Counted from the stretch's first letter, positions 46,601-58,085 are shown. The stretch is 64,000 nucleotides of DNA from Aphidius gifuensis (GCF_014905175.1 NC_057791.1:1984001-2048000); one strand, 5' to 3'. Translations and numbers: made by a program. Notes: generated from the sequence alone by a model not told the origin.

Positions 46601-49600
46601 ATGTTTGAAAACGTGAAGAAGAATATTATTGTTTTGTTGGACATTGAATGGAATTATTTGAATGACAAATTACATTGTTGTTAAATTTAGTCTTAAATGA
46701 ACTTACGTAAAAATTGATTATTTTTTTAGCCTTAAAAATAAATAAAAAAATAAAATCAAATTAATTTGATTATCAATTAATTATTATAATAATAAAATTT
46801 ATGACTAAACTTGTATATTAAATTTACTTGAAATAATAATACAATATAAAATACACAATGTAAAATTTAATACATATGTATATTAAATTTCACAACCGAC
46901 AAGTGTATAGTAATTACCCAACTTCTCTTGACTCTGGTTTCTCAAGTGTAACCAACTTTAGTTAGATTTTCACTGATGCCATTTAAAAAAAAAAAATATA
47001 ATTTTTACTTTCTTTTTTTTAAAAAAGCATACTATCTCTCTGCAAATAATTTATAAAATTATTAATTAATAACTTTTAACGTAAATTTTTCATTGTTTTA
47101 AAAATTAAATAATACATACTTGTTTATTTATTAATTAATTTAATTTATAATTAACTAAATTATTTTTATTATTTTTAAAACTAAATTTATTATAATATCA
47201 AAAACACACGTCTTTTGTTTATTATTTAAACAATGAAAAATTTATTAAAATATATTATAAAATAAGCTATTTTATATTTTACTTGTTTTTTAAAAATTTT
47301 AATTTTAGTACAAGTCATTCATTCTACTGTATCACATTCAACAATATATGCAAATGATACAAAAGTTTTGACACAAAAACACGAACAAACAAACAATATA
47401 TATTTTAGTTTTTTAAAATTTTTATTTCATTCTTTTATTATTACTGATATTTATTTTTTTTTCTTCTAAATATCCTTTTGATATTCACAATTTTATTATT
47501 ATTTTTTTTTTTATATTATCTATTTTATATTCCATTTATAAAAGTGAATATTTGGCAACAAACTCACTGATCATGAAAACCAAATCGATGATATTTTTTT
47601 TTTTTTTTTTTTTATTATTACTTTTATTTTTCTATAAAAATTTATATTATTATTATCTACTTCAATATAGTATTTCTTTGTTTTTCATTTTATTCGCTTT
47701 GTATTATATTTCCCTTGTGAATTTACTTGCAATTTTATAAAAATCAAAAAATAATTGGATTTTAATTAATGGCATATAGATGATAAATAAAATGTAAATG
47801 TTCTTCTCCTTTTATTTTGTAAATAAATTAATAAATATTGATTTTTTTAATATTAATTAATATTTTTTTCTATTTTTATGTAATTCAATTTATAATAAAT
47901 AAATAAATATCAGAATATTCTAATATATAATATCCGGTAATAAAATATATTTAATTTAAAATCTCATTTCCTGTATTGAAAAAATATTGAGAATTTTTTT
48001 CAATAACAGTTTATTGAACTATATGTTTTTTCCATTTAATAAAAAAGACTAAAAATAATGAAATATTATATAAAAAATATATATATAAAATTTAAATAAG
48101 AATAGAAAAATATAAAAAAATATATTCATGAATGAATAGAGAAAAAAAAAAAAGATATTTGTTAGTAAAAAAATAAAAAGATAAAATAGAGGTCAAAAGA
48201 AATAGAAATTTTTAAATATGCATTTAGAATTATTGAGTTTATTTAAATAATAATAATTAAAAAATTTTTAATTATCAATTTTTTAATGGTGTTCAATTGT
48301 TGTTAGCTGTGGTATATATTTAGATATTATATAAATTAAATTGACATGAAAATGAAGAGAAATCGATTATTGAAATTTCAAGATTTCTATAGACATGAAT
48401 GGACCATCAAGTTAAAGCTTGGGCAAACAGCCAAAATCATTTAATATCCATATACCCAGGGGCATGTTAAAATAAACACCATCGCCATGACTGTCAGCCG
48501 ATGATGATAATGATGCTATTAAACACAGTGGTTTAACATAATAACAAAATAACTAAATAAAAAATCAAAGAAAAATTTCATAAAATAAATTTAAATTTCT
48601 ATTTGATATTATTATTAGATATTAATCATAAAAAACAAACAAAAATAATACTTTTTCTATTTATTATTTAAATATAAATTTATATTATGACAAATTATTT
48701 AAATTTTTATTGTTTATATGACATTTTTTGGCTGAAAATCAAAATTATCTTCAATTGAATTTTAGCAATCAATGTGTCTAAAGAATGTCATATATATTTT
48801 ACTAAATTTTTTTTCTCTTTTTTTTTTTTTTTGTATTTAATTTATTTATTAAAAAAATTCTTTTGTTTTAAATTCATTGCATCAATAATTTTTCAATAAA
48901 TTCAATAATACCATTTTTTTTTTTTTTTTTAATTTTACCGAGATGCAGATTTTATATATAAAATTTTTTTTTTTTCTTTTTACATTTTTCATTTGACTTA
49001 TTGATTAAATTAAAAAAAAAAAAAAAAATTGAATATTGAATTTAGTGTGTAATTAATTTTTAAAAAATAAAAAAAATTTGTTACTTTGATAGAAAAAAAA
49101 AAAAAAGATTCAGGGGTTTGTAAATTTCAATATTTTTATTCAACTCACGTTTGATTTTATGGATGATGTCCTGGTTGTTTAACACCTCCAGACTTTAATT
49201 GATATTTTTTTTTCATTTTTAAACTTTCTGATTGAACATTGATGAATTTATATGCTAAAAAATCAACCAATATTTAATAAATAATTTTGATGAATATCTT
49301 TTTTTTTCTGTTCAATGAATAATGCCACTTTGATGATAAACTTGTTTCGACACTTTTTTACATCTTGTCTAACAATTGTTCATTACCACACACGTCTATT
49401 TAACAATCATAATAAACTCCTCTCACAACTCATTAGTCAGTTTAAATTAAACAAAAAAAAATCATCATAAAAACAAATAATAATCATTGATATCAACTTG
49501 CATAACAAATTTCCAAATAAAATATAAATAAATTGAAAAAATTTTATTTTCTCATCAGTAGATTTAAATACTAGCAATAAAAAAAAAAATAAAATTAGAG
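43691..49600. other. AT-rich non-coding DNA
   Basis: About 5.9 kb with no recognisable gene. Patches of lower AT bias lie at about 44060-44150, 46080-46200 (G-rich) and 48400-48530. Purine-rich DNA lies at about 44690-44850. Confidence 0.4.
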
Positions 49601-50110
49601 TGGCTTCTTCTGTTCACCAAGTTTTGCAACTAACAATATAATCCAAGGCGGGAAATGTGATGATTTTTTGTGTATTTTGTGCAAAAATTGCGCTTGCGTA
49701 TTTTAAAAATCACCCAATCCAGTTCATCCCCCTTACTTCTTTTTATATTTCAATTTAAATTGTATTTCTTAAAATATCATGGACAAAGATAGACAATAAA
49801 TTGAATTAAAAAAAAATAATGATAAATAATAAATAAACATTTTTTTTTTTTTTTTAAATAACGATCTGATCGGGACAAACGCCAACGACAAACTGGCACT
49901 CTCTTAGTGCTTTGCCGTTTAGTCGAAACGTTTTAGTTTATTTTTTTCTTTTATTATTTGTATACCTAGTTTTTTTTTATATATTTAATTTTTTTTTTTT
50001 TCGTTCAACGTAGGTGTATTATTATCGGTTAAATGAACAACATGTATATCTATATTATAAATATATCGTAATAAACTTTTCGACGAATCAAGACGACAAT
50101 CTTTCATCAC
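49601..50110. promoter_or_regulatory. Possible promoter region with E2F-like site and stem-loop
   Basis: GGCGGGAAAT (about 49648-49657) matches the E2F consensus core. About 220 bases later, a GC-richer block at 49860-49935 contains nested inverted repeats: GCACT/AGTGC around CTCTT, and AAACGCCAA/TTGCCGTTT outside it with one mismatch. This is the strongest promoter-like block in the gene-free interval, but no gene can be attached to it. Confidence 0.25.
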
Positions 50111-51107
50111 GACACGGTATTTCGTTTTTTTTTTTTATTTATTTATATATTTATTTTTAAATCGAATGAATAAAAATTAGGATAATCATCACTTATTTGA
50201 TAAGAACGTCCTTGACCTTATTTTTAAAAAAATTTTAAAATTGTTTAATTATTTTTTTCATGTTATTAATTTTACCTGCAACAAAAATTGGATAATTATT
50301 TTTAAACATAAATATAACACGTGATATTGTAACTCTTAATTTTATTTTTCACTTCAAGTTTTTTTTTTTTTTTTGTTACAAGATTTAAACTTACCCCAAT
50401 TTCTTGTTACGTATGTTACGGTTGCATCGCGTGATACCTTTTTTAAAAATTAACAAACCATTCAATGTATTAACAAAACTTTTTGACAACTTGAAAAAAA
50501 CAAAAAGAATTTATTAAAAAGTCAAGTTTATAATTTATTTTTTTTTATTATACCTAGTTTATATTTAAATTAAAAAAAATTTATTCTCATTTTTCGATGG
50601 TTTTTATAACTACAAAGTTATTTTTTTTATTTTTTTTTTTTATTATAAAGTTTACATATAATTTGATTATTATCGCTAATTACTTAGTACCTTGAGAGAT
50701 TGAGTAGAGATCTAGAGATTAAGTATATATTAATAATGTTTTTGTTTTATTTTTTAGAAAATTTTTATAAAATTAAAAAAGAAAACAAAACTATAATTAT
50801 GGAAGGTTAATTTCGATTGCTGATTTTCTTGGCGATTTTTTTTTTTTTTTTGCTATTTCAAGATCGCCCATTTTTCAAGTTTAATTTAATCGTATTAATA
50901 TAATTTTTATTGGACGTAATACTTGACGTAACTATTTAATTAAAATAAAAGAAAAAAAATTTATCTAATTTAAATAAAATGTTTTTTTTATCATATTTTT
51001 TAAATACGATTGAAATTATATTTTTATGGCAATTTTAATTATATTTTTAAATATATTAGTTAATTAATAAAAAAAATTATTTGTAAATGAAAAATATATG
51101 ATTTAAA
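50111..51107. other. AT-rich spacer downstream of ZC4H2
   Basis: About 1 kb of A/T-rich DNA, presumably including the ZC4H2 3' UTR near its right end. No gene seen. Confidence 0.45.
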
Positions 51108-52627
51108 TTAGTCCTTTTTCTTTGGTTTTTTTGGATTACGTGAACGTGATTTTGCTTTACACAGTGGACATATTGGTGCATTTCTGTGAATCTGTTGATG
51201 ACAAGATAAGCATGATTTCATTGGTGGTGGTTGTTGCCTAAAAAAAAAATATTAAAATCGAAAAAAATTAGATAATAGTAATCGATTGTTGTATCTGCTG
51301 TATCTGAGGTTATTATTATATGAAAAAAAAAAAACAAAACAAAACGACTAAACAATTAGTAAAACCAACAATTAATCCAACAAGTTAAAAATTCTATTTA
51401 AGCTGCAACAAAGAGCTATGATATTTTTTTTGTTATTGATCTATCAATAACACCGACAATTAAATATAATTTCAAAGATTTAAACTATAATAAAACCTCA
51501 TTAAGCAGATGTGATATATAAAAATAGATAAATATAATGAATAAAAAATTTTTGTTATACCAGTGGTACCTGAATGTTGGAGCTGGTGGTCCAGTAGCTG
51601 GTGGAAGTGGTCTTTGTTCTGGTTTACTTGGTCCTTGTATTGGTTGTGGTGCTAAAAATGGTGTTGAATTACCAGAATGACCAGGATGTCCATGCATACC
51701 AAGTGGTTGCATTAAATCTTCACCACGTACTTCAACTCGCCATTCAGCTTTTTGCATTGGACGATCAAAATAACTAAAAAAAAAATGATATACATTAATT
51801 GATAAATACAAACAATTGAATGTTTGTTTTTTAAAATTTATTATAACATACTCTGGTGCTATTAAATCAGTCTCAGTTTCATAAAGTTCAGGTAATCTTT
51901 CAAGACCCAAATATTCTCTACGCATACGATCAATATCATGCTTCAATGGTTGATATTCATTATTATGAATTAATTTTGCATGATCACGAGCACGATTTCT
52001 TGCTTCTTCAGCTTGTTTTATAACTGATTCCATCTGTAAAATTATTAATTTTTAACAATTAATAAATTTCTATGAAATTTTAATTTGTTTATTTATTCAT
52101 ACCGCATTAATATCAGCATGAATTTGACGTAATTCTTCAACATGTGCCATTTTTTCTTGCATTAATAATTCCATTTCTTGTTTATATTCCATTAAACATT
52201 TATCTTCTTGTTCAGTTTGTTCAACTTCTTGAACAATTCTTGATTTCATTTTTTCAAGTTGAACTGTTTTTGATCTGTAAATTAAAATATAAAAAATATA
52301 TATAACAAAAGAAAAGGGGAAAAAAATAAATCAATAGAATATAAAATGTTATTTTTAGTGAGATAAAAATATAAGTAATTTAAATTTATGGAAAAAAAAA
52401 AAAGGGAAATATCTAGCAGATGGTGACAAATGACAACTACTATTTTCAGAATATAATCCAACAAAATAAAATAAAAAAAAAAGAGTCAATTTATTAATTT
52501 TTTCTTTGTGTTTTTCATCAAGTAAAATTGGATAAAATTATTTTAATTTTACTGGAGTATACCTTATATCCTTGACTGCTTCAAGCTTTGCAAAAATTAC
52601 TGTTGTATCTGCCGCCGACATGGTCAT
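51108..52627 (-). CDS. ZC4H2: ZC4H2, C4H2 zinc-finger protein
   Basis: This is a nuclear/cytoplasmic zinc-finger protein of motor-neuron and interneuron development in vertebrates, reported to work with E3 ligases. Five exons join in frame on the - strand: 52627-52563, 52274-52103, 52033-51852, 51773-51570 and 51237-51108, giving 250 residues (human 224). The N-terminal ~100 residues form a coiled coil (EYKQEMELLMQEKMAHVEEL, then RQIHADI), the family's most conserved part. The middle has LERLPELYETE and DYFDRPMQKAEW, where Asp is made across an intron. A Pro/Gly-rich insert follows and is longer than in human. The C-terminal C4H2 finger reads SCLSCHQQIHRNAPICPLC, then a basic KAKSRSRNPKKPKKKD tail (nuclear localisation). 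Two in-frame starts exist (52627 and 52621); MSAADTT at 52621 is equally possible. Confidence 0.96.
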
Positions 52628-53524
52628 GATATTTCGGATTAGAAAAAAAAATATATTACTTGTCAAATTGACGTTTCGAAACACTCGAAATTTTTCCAAC
52701 AAAAATAGATTAATACTTGTTATTAAAACAGATTTAAATTAAATAATTTTTCATATTTATTTTCATTCAACAATAATTAATCACTGATGCTCATTTTTAC
52801 TTGTAAAAAAAAAAACACAAATAAATTATTTGTTGACAATTAAAACACTAATATTTATAAATAACAATATCAACTATAAAATACTCCAATAATATTTATA
52901 AAATCAATACTACAAAATATAATATTTAAATATTTTTCTAAAGAAAAAGTTTCTAAAAAAAAAAAAAAGAGTTTAATTTTCTTTTTTATTATAAATGTTT
53001 TATGTATTATAAAGAAATTCTTTGTCCAGCATCTGAGCAATGGACCAAACACCCGACGCACAAATATGTCAAGAAACACCCCTTCTTTTTTTTTTTTTTC
53101 TTTATAGTAATCCCTAAAGGTGCGTTTACATCAAAGCCTTTGTCGGCGACAAACATTTCTAATGACAGAAATAAACAATATACTTTTTACTATAATTAAT
53201 CCAATAAATAACAATAATTAACAATAAATAAACCAACTTAAACCTTTATATTTTTGTCATTAAGTATATATTTATTTTGTTTTTATTAATTAATTAATTA
53301 ATATACAATACCGTTTACAATAAACTTTATAATTTTGTTCATTTAACAACTAAGCATGATTAGTTATGGAAAGAAATATATTTAAAGATAAATAATGATA
53401 ATAATCAATTGATTATTAATAATTAAAATGATGATTTAATCAATGTAATTGTTATTATAAACTTGATGAAATAATATGAAAAAAAAAATAAGGAAAAAAT
53501 AGAATAAAAACAATAATGAAATGA
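52628..53524. other. ZC4H2 promoter and SR-protein 3' flank
   Basis: This holds the ZC4H2 5' flank (left) and the 3' flank of the next - strand gene (right). GTTTCGAAAC, a 10-base palindrome, lies about 45 bases upstream of the ZC4H2 start. A block at about 53020-53165 is less AT-biased and contains the palindrome listed next. No gene seen. Confidence 0.45.
53116..53160. repeat. Possible MITE-like fragment with TTTGTCG-G-CGACAAA palindrome
   Basis: TTTGTCG (53139-53145) and CGACAAA (53147-53153) are perfect inverted arms around one G, preceded by GGTGCGTTTACATCAAAGCC. The sequence is far from local composition and looks like a piece of a dispersed element, but no matching second terminus or target-site duplication is visible. 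Confidence 0.25.
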
Positions 53525-55199
53525 TTAATGATTAGGATTGTTACGTCTACCACGACGTTTTCTACCACCACCTCCACCAAGACGTCCACCAGATGTTGCC
53601 CATTGTTCATAATAACGTTCAGCTTCAAGCCATTCTTGATATTTATACCACCATTCTTCCCATTTAACATAATCATCAAGTGTTAAATCACGTAAATAAC
53701 CACGTGCTTTATAATAATCATATCTAACACGTACATCATCCCAACAATCAAGACCACGTGGTCCTTGTGCTGCTAATGATTCTGGATAATGTCCTGGTGG
53801 TGGTGAATCATATCCTAATCTAGCAATTCTTTCTTCACCTTCAATAACAACTTTCATTGCATTTTCACCATCTTTTGTTATTCTCATATTTTCCATATCA
53901 CGTCTATCAACACTCCATTGTGCCATTTTACCAAATCTATTTATGAAAATTTTTAATTATTAATTATTCATTATTTAAATAAATATAGTATTAATAAATA
54001 TACCTTTCTGATAGAGTCATTTTTGGTGGACCAACTTGTGATGCATTTGATGAACTATCACTATCTTCACTAACTGATGATTCAACAACTGGATGTGATA
54101 CAGCTGCTACTTTACCATGTCCACTACTTGTTTTTTCAATTTTAACTGGTCTTCTCATCTAGCAAAATATAAAATATATCAAAAAAAAATAAAAAAAAAA
54201 TTAAATTTACTTATTCCTATTAAATTAACACAATTAATCTGAAATAATATCATATTGTTGCTTTAAATATAATAAATAATTCAAGTACGATACCAATGGT
54301 ATTGGATCAGGCACTCTTGGATCCTCAGGTACCCTTGAATGTTGTCTTTCTGATCTTTCTTTACGTCTTAATTTAGCTTCTTTTTCTTTAATTGCTCTGT
54401 ATTCTTTATGTTGTTGTCTTGATAAATGTTGCTGTTGTTGTTGTTGTTGATGATGATGTTGATGATGCTGTTGTTGTTGTGATGATGATGATGATGCTGC
54501 TTCACGTAAAGGTGGTGAACGTGGTCTTGGCATTGGTGGTAATGGTGGTGATCTTGGTCTTGTACGATGTTGTGCTGTTTGACGTGATGATGAATTTGTT
54601 GTTGATACAATTGTTTCTTTTGTATGACGTTGTCTAACTGGTGTTAAAATTGATCTTGAACGTGATCTTGAATTTCCAGTTGTACGACGATATCTATTAT
54701 TATCACGTGGTGAACATACTGAACATGATTTATCAGAACATGTACTACCACTACTTGGACTACGTGCTGGACGTGTTTTAATATTTGTACGTTCACGTAT
54801 TTGTTCACCTCTTGGACTACGTGTTTTTGGTGAATGTGGTGATCTTGGTCTTGGACTACGTGGACTTCTTGGATTATGATTACGTCCAGTATCATTACTA
54901 CTACTTTGTCCTTGTCCTTGTCCACCACCACTTCCACCAACATATAATTCTTTATAACCAGAATGACGCCAACGATTTGGATCACGTTCTTCAGCTTCAA
55001 GTAATTTTTTATTCCAATAACTTGATTGTGATTCACGTGCTTTTCTCATAACATTATCCAACTCTTTACGTTTACTTGTCGAATTATCACGTTCACCATA
55101 TCCACGTGATTGTACACCTGTATCCATACGCATTTTACTTGAACTGCTACTGGTACTTGTTGTATTTCCACGTCTTCTACCATCGTCGTATCGTGACAT
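53525..55199 (-). CDS. SR-rich nuclear protein, family not recognised
   Basis: Three exons join in frame on the - strand: 55199-54294, 54158-54004 and 53936-53525 (490 residues). The N-terminal half is disordered and basic: Ser/Arg/Gly-rich, with many RSP/SPR dipeptides (about residues 105-225), then a Ser run and a Gln/His run (about 235-260) followed by an RRKERSE-type charged stretch. This is typical of splicing-associated or RNA-export proteins. A short conserved-looking block sits near residues 58-82 (SYWNKKLLEAEERDPNRWRH). The last ~145 residues are quite different: folded-looking and Trp/Tyr-rich (MAQWSVDRRDMENMRITK, LGYDSPPPGHYPESLA, LDDYVKWEEWWYKYQEWLEA), ending in a Gly/Arg-rich RGG-like tail. 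I cannot name the family with confidence. Possible 5' UTR exon: a CG|GTATGT donor at about 55277. Confidence 0.85.
54420..54490 (-). repeat. CAG/CAC coding repeat (poly-Gln/His)
   Basis: An imperfect CAA/CAG/CAT repeat in exon 1 of the SR-rich gene encodes the Gln/His run. The same DNA gives long low-complexity frames on both strands, which are shadows. Confidence 0.85.
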
Positions 55200-56990
55200 C
55201 GCTTTAATTAAATAAACAAATTAATTAATATTTTTTTCTATAGAAAAAAATTAATCAACAATATATTTTTACATACCGATTATCTTTCTTGAATAATAAT
55301 TAATCCTCCAAAACAATCGCGATGTTATAACAACAGCGTTTTGTGTTTTTCTTTTATTTTTTATTTATTTATTTTTTTTTTAAATCCAATATCCACTCCT
55401 GTGATTATAGTGCAAGACGTTAATTTTCATTATCACGATTTATTTAACAGCATATTATTCAATAAATAAAATAAATAAAAATAAAAATAAAAATTCTAAA
55501 AAATAGAAAACAAACTTTTTTTTTTTTTTAAATAGTCATAGCCAATAAACAATCACAATTATTTTACCACATTTTTCATCATGATATACGTGTAATTTAA
55601 TTATATTTTTTTTTTTTAAATAAATATCCGATTGTTCTGTCTGTCAATGATCAATCCAATTTATAGTAAATAAAGGTGAGGGTTTTGAACACGACCGGTT
55701 GTTCATTGACGACGAGCACCATCACCGAGAGCAAGTGCATCACGATAACCACGTACCCTCAAACCAACAACAACAACAACAACAACAACATAAATTAATT
55801 AAACTAATTTTATAATAATGATCAATTTGATGTTTTATAAAATTTATTTAAAATAATGAATATGATACGACGATGATGACCTGGCCAGGGTCAATGAATT
55901 TACATTTAAATTATTATTTAAAAAATATAAACATTCTCAAGGTCAACACGAACCTGATCAAAGAGAACGAGCCTGGTCATGTCCGATGACCACCGAGACG
56001 AACCGATCACGACCGAAATGATACGTGGTGATTCATCCGACGCCACACACACATCATCATCATCAGCATCCATTTTACATTTTTCATTTTGATTTTATTT
56101 TTTTATAATTAATTTATATTATTTATTTATTATTAATAACACGTGACAGACAGAACATTGTTGTTTAACTGTAATATTTTTTTTTTTCTTTTTGTCATTA
56201 TCACCAGCCATTTTAAATTTTCTATTATAATCAATAATCAGTATTTATAAATATGTCTATTGTGATAATTGTTATTTAAATTAATATAAATAAATATAAA
56301 CAACAACTTTGCATGCAAATAATGTCATATCGAATTTATTTTACGATTGAAAAACCTTTTTTGAATTTTACTTTTAATATTTAACTTTTTGTTTTTTAAA
56401 TAAATATTGTAAAAGAAAATTACTTTAAGAAGAAATTAAATATATTTTATGCATAATTATATTTTTATTAAGGACAACACGATTCGATTGACTGGATTTG
56501 AGATATTTATTTATTTATCTTTATATTTTTTTTTTTGTATTTTCTCAAATCAAACTCGAGAACACTCACGTTTTATTTTTCGTTTGTTATTAATTTAAAG
56601 AGTAATTAATTTCACTCCGGTTTGACGATGTATATACTGATGGCACTTTGTTTTATTTAATGCAATTATTACAATTAATTTTGTAATTATTGTATATTGA
56701 CTCTGGAAACACGGATGACGTTGTCGGACTTGAGCTTTTTTTTTTTTTATTAATTTGTTAGAAATAAATGCAGGCTCTTTCTCTTTTTAATAATTGGTGA
56801 ATGTTACTATATGATCAGCTGTCTTGAAAAATAATAAAACAACATATCCCTAGATGTGTAGAAATAGAAACTTTTATTTATAATTATTTGAAATATTTCG
56901 ATTAGCGTTTAATTTTTTTATCAATTAATAATTTTATTTTTATATTTAGAATTTTACATGAATAAATCTTCGAAAAAAAATTTATTTACA
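55200..56990. promoter_or_regulatory. SR-gene 5' flank with GC-richer regulatory-looking island
   Basis: The left part is the leader and promoter of the SR-rich gene. From about 55670 to 56060 the composition changes sharply to C/G/A-rich DNA with repeated CGA/GAC/CAC words, a (CAA)9 run at about 55765-55790, and nuclear-receptor type half-sites (next entry). Open + frames here (for example one starting MSDDHRDEPITTEMIR at about 55979) are short and not convincing as genes. The rest, 56060-56990, is AT-rich apart from small patches near 56700. Confidence 0.4.
55877..55945. promoter_or_regulatory. Nuclear-receptor half-site cluster
   Basis: TGACCT-GGCCA-GGGTCA (55877-55893) is an everted pair of AGGTCA-type half-sites with a five-base spacer. 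TCAAGGTCA (55937-55945) is a perfect extended monomer site of the FTZ-F1/ERR type. Three half-sites in 70 bases in such AT-rich DNA are unlikely to be random, though this remains to be tested. Confidence 0.45.
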
Positions 56991-57229
56991 GCTATTTGAA
57001 TTTGAAGTTTAATTAAAAAGCTTTTACGAATTTTAATAAAAATTATAATTATAATAATATTTTTTTCGATAACAATTAACAAATTATATTAAAAGCAAAT
57101 TAGCTAATGAATATTGAACACGATAAATTAAATAACGCAATTATTTATTCTTTCGTTTGTATTGTTATTATTATAAATAATTAAAGAATAATGGCTTAAA
57201 TTATTAGCCACGTATACAATAACAAATAT
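56991..57229. repeat. Direct repeat copy 1, downstream of the Cys-rich gene
   Basis: About 240 bases that align to 57808-58085 in the same orientation, with shared blocks such as AATTAAAAAGCTTTTACG, GATAACAATTAA, AAAGCAAATTAGCTAATGAA, TTCTTTCGTTTGTATT and AATGGCTTAAATTATTAG in the same order. It sits just beyond the 3' end of the Cys-rich gene. At its left end the TATA box of copy 2 has decayed to TGTAAATA. Confidence 0.85.
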
Positions 57230-57291
57230 TTATTATTATTATTATTTTTATTAATATTCGTATGTTAATTTTGTATATACAAATTTATATA

Positions 57292-57669
57292 TTATCCAAT
57301 ATTTAACGCATATTTTATTGAATGATCGGGTTTAAATATTCCTGAAACTTCTTGTTCTTTTTTCCACGAGCAAGTATTAAAACATATTGAACATAATTTG
57401 CAATCAGCGTCTTGAGTACACTTATTTAAATGTGTGCCCATATGGTCTTCTCTTCCTGTGTAGCACCACATATGTGCGATACCCATGCATCCTGCCCAAC
57501 AAATCCCTTTTTTTGTATCGCATCCTTTTCTATCACTACAGTCATCAAAAAATCCTCTCTTGATACGATTCGTTTCAGTATGATTTTCATAATTTACTGG
57601 TAATGAATTGACAAAAAATATCAAATTTAACTCCAAAAGTATCATCACCAGCATCGACAAGTTTTTCAT
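57292..57669 (-). CDS. Secreted ten-cysteine peptide precursor, unrecognised
   Basis: One coding exon, 125 residues. A signal peptide covers about residues 1-22 (ending VNSLP). It is followed by a short acidic, polar propeptide with an NHT glycosylation motif, ending in RIKR, a likely furin-type cleavage site. The predicted mature part (about 87 residues) starts GFFDDCSDRKGCDTK and contains ten cysteines, enough for five disulfides, in an arrangement I cannot assign to defensin, macin, kunitz or other familiar folds. A 5' UTR intron is likely, from a donor CAAG|GTAAGC near 57746 to an acceptor TTTTTCAAG just before the ATG, with a TATA box at 57815. Such small secreted Cys-rich proteins in insects include immune effectors, signalling peptides and venom components. 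The sequence alone does not decide which. Confidence 0.85.
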   Translation of the reverse strand: MKNLSMLVMILLELNLIFFVNSLPVNYENHTETNRIKRGFFDDCSDRKGCDTKKGICWAGCMGIAHMWCYTGREDHMGTHLNKCTQDADCKLCSICFNTCSWKKEQEVSGIFKPDHSIKYALNIG

Positions 57670-57806
57670 CTTGAAAAATTTTTTTATTTTTTTATTTCTT
57701 CAATACAATTAAATAATAAATAATTATAATTTAAATGCGGCTTACCTTGTTTAATGTTATTTGTTGATTTAGAATTTCACATTTAAATAAATGTTTGAAG
57801 GAAATT

Positions 57807-57815
57807 GTATTTATA
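57807..57815 (-). promoter_or_regulatory. TATA box of the Cys-rich peptide gene
   Basis: TATAAATAC on the - strand, about 145 bases upstream of the ATG and about 65 bases upstream of the presumed 5' UTR donor. It forms the edge of repeat copy 2. Confidence 0.65.
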
Positions 57816-58085
57816 GCTGTTTTAACAAGGAGTTCAATTAAATTTAATTAAAAAGCTTTTACGTATTTAAAAAAATTATAATTATCTATGTGTAATTATA
57901 ATTATATTTTTGTCGATAACAATTAATAAATTATATTAAAAGCAAATTAGCTAATGAATATTGCACACGATAAAATTAAATTCCTTAATTATTCATTCTT
58001 TCGTTTGTATTATCATTTTTATTATTAGTTTAAACAATTGAAAAAGAATGGCTTAAATTATTAGACATATATACAATAACAAATA
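57808..58085. repeat. Direct repeat copy 2, promoter side of the Cys-rich gene
   Basis: The copy of 56991-57229 that still carries the working-looking TATA box. The two copies bracket the Cys-rich gene in direct orientation, as expected from a tandem duplication of a promoter-containing unit of roughly 0.8 kb, of which only one gene copy is now visible. Confidence 0.85.

Noticed and set aside
54368..55051. Long frames on both strands of the SR-rich gene (His/Gln/Val/Asp-rich)
   Set aside because: Shadows of the CAG/CAC and RS-coding repeats in the real exon.
55979..56093. Plus-strand frame starting MSDDHRDEPITTEMIR
   Set aside because: Short, ends in a Ser run and T-rich stop, with no upstream or downstream splice continuation. 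The island is better explained as regulatory DNA for now.
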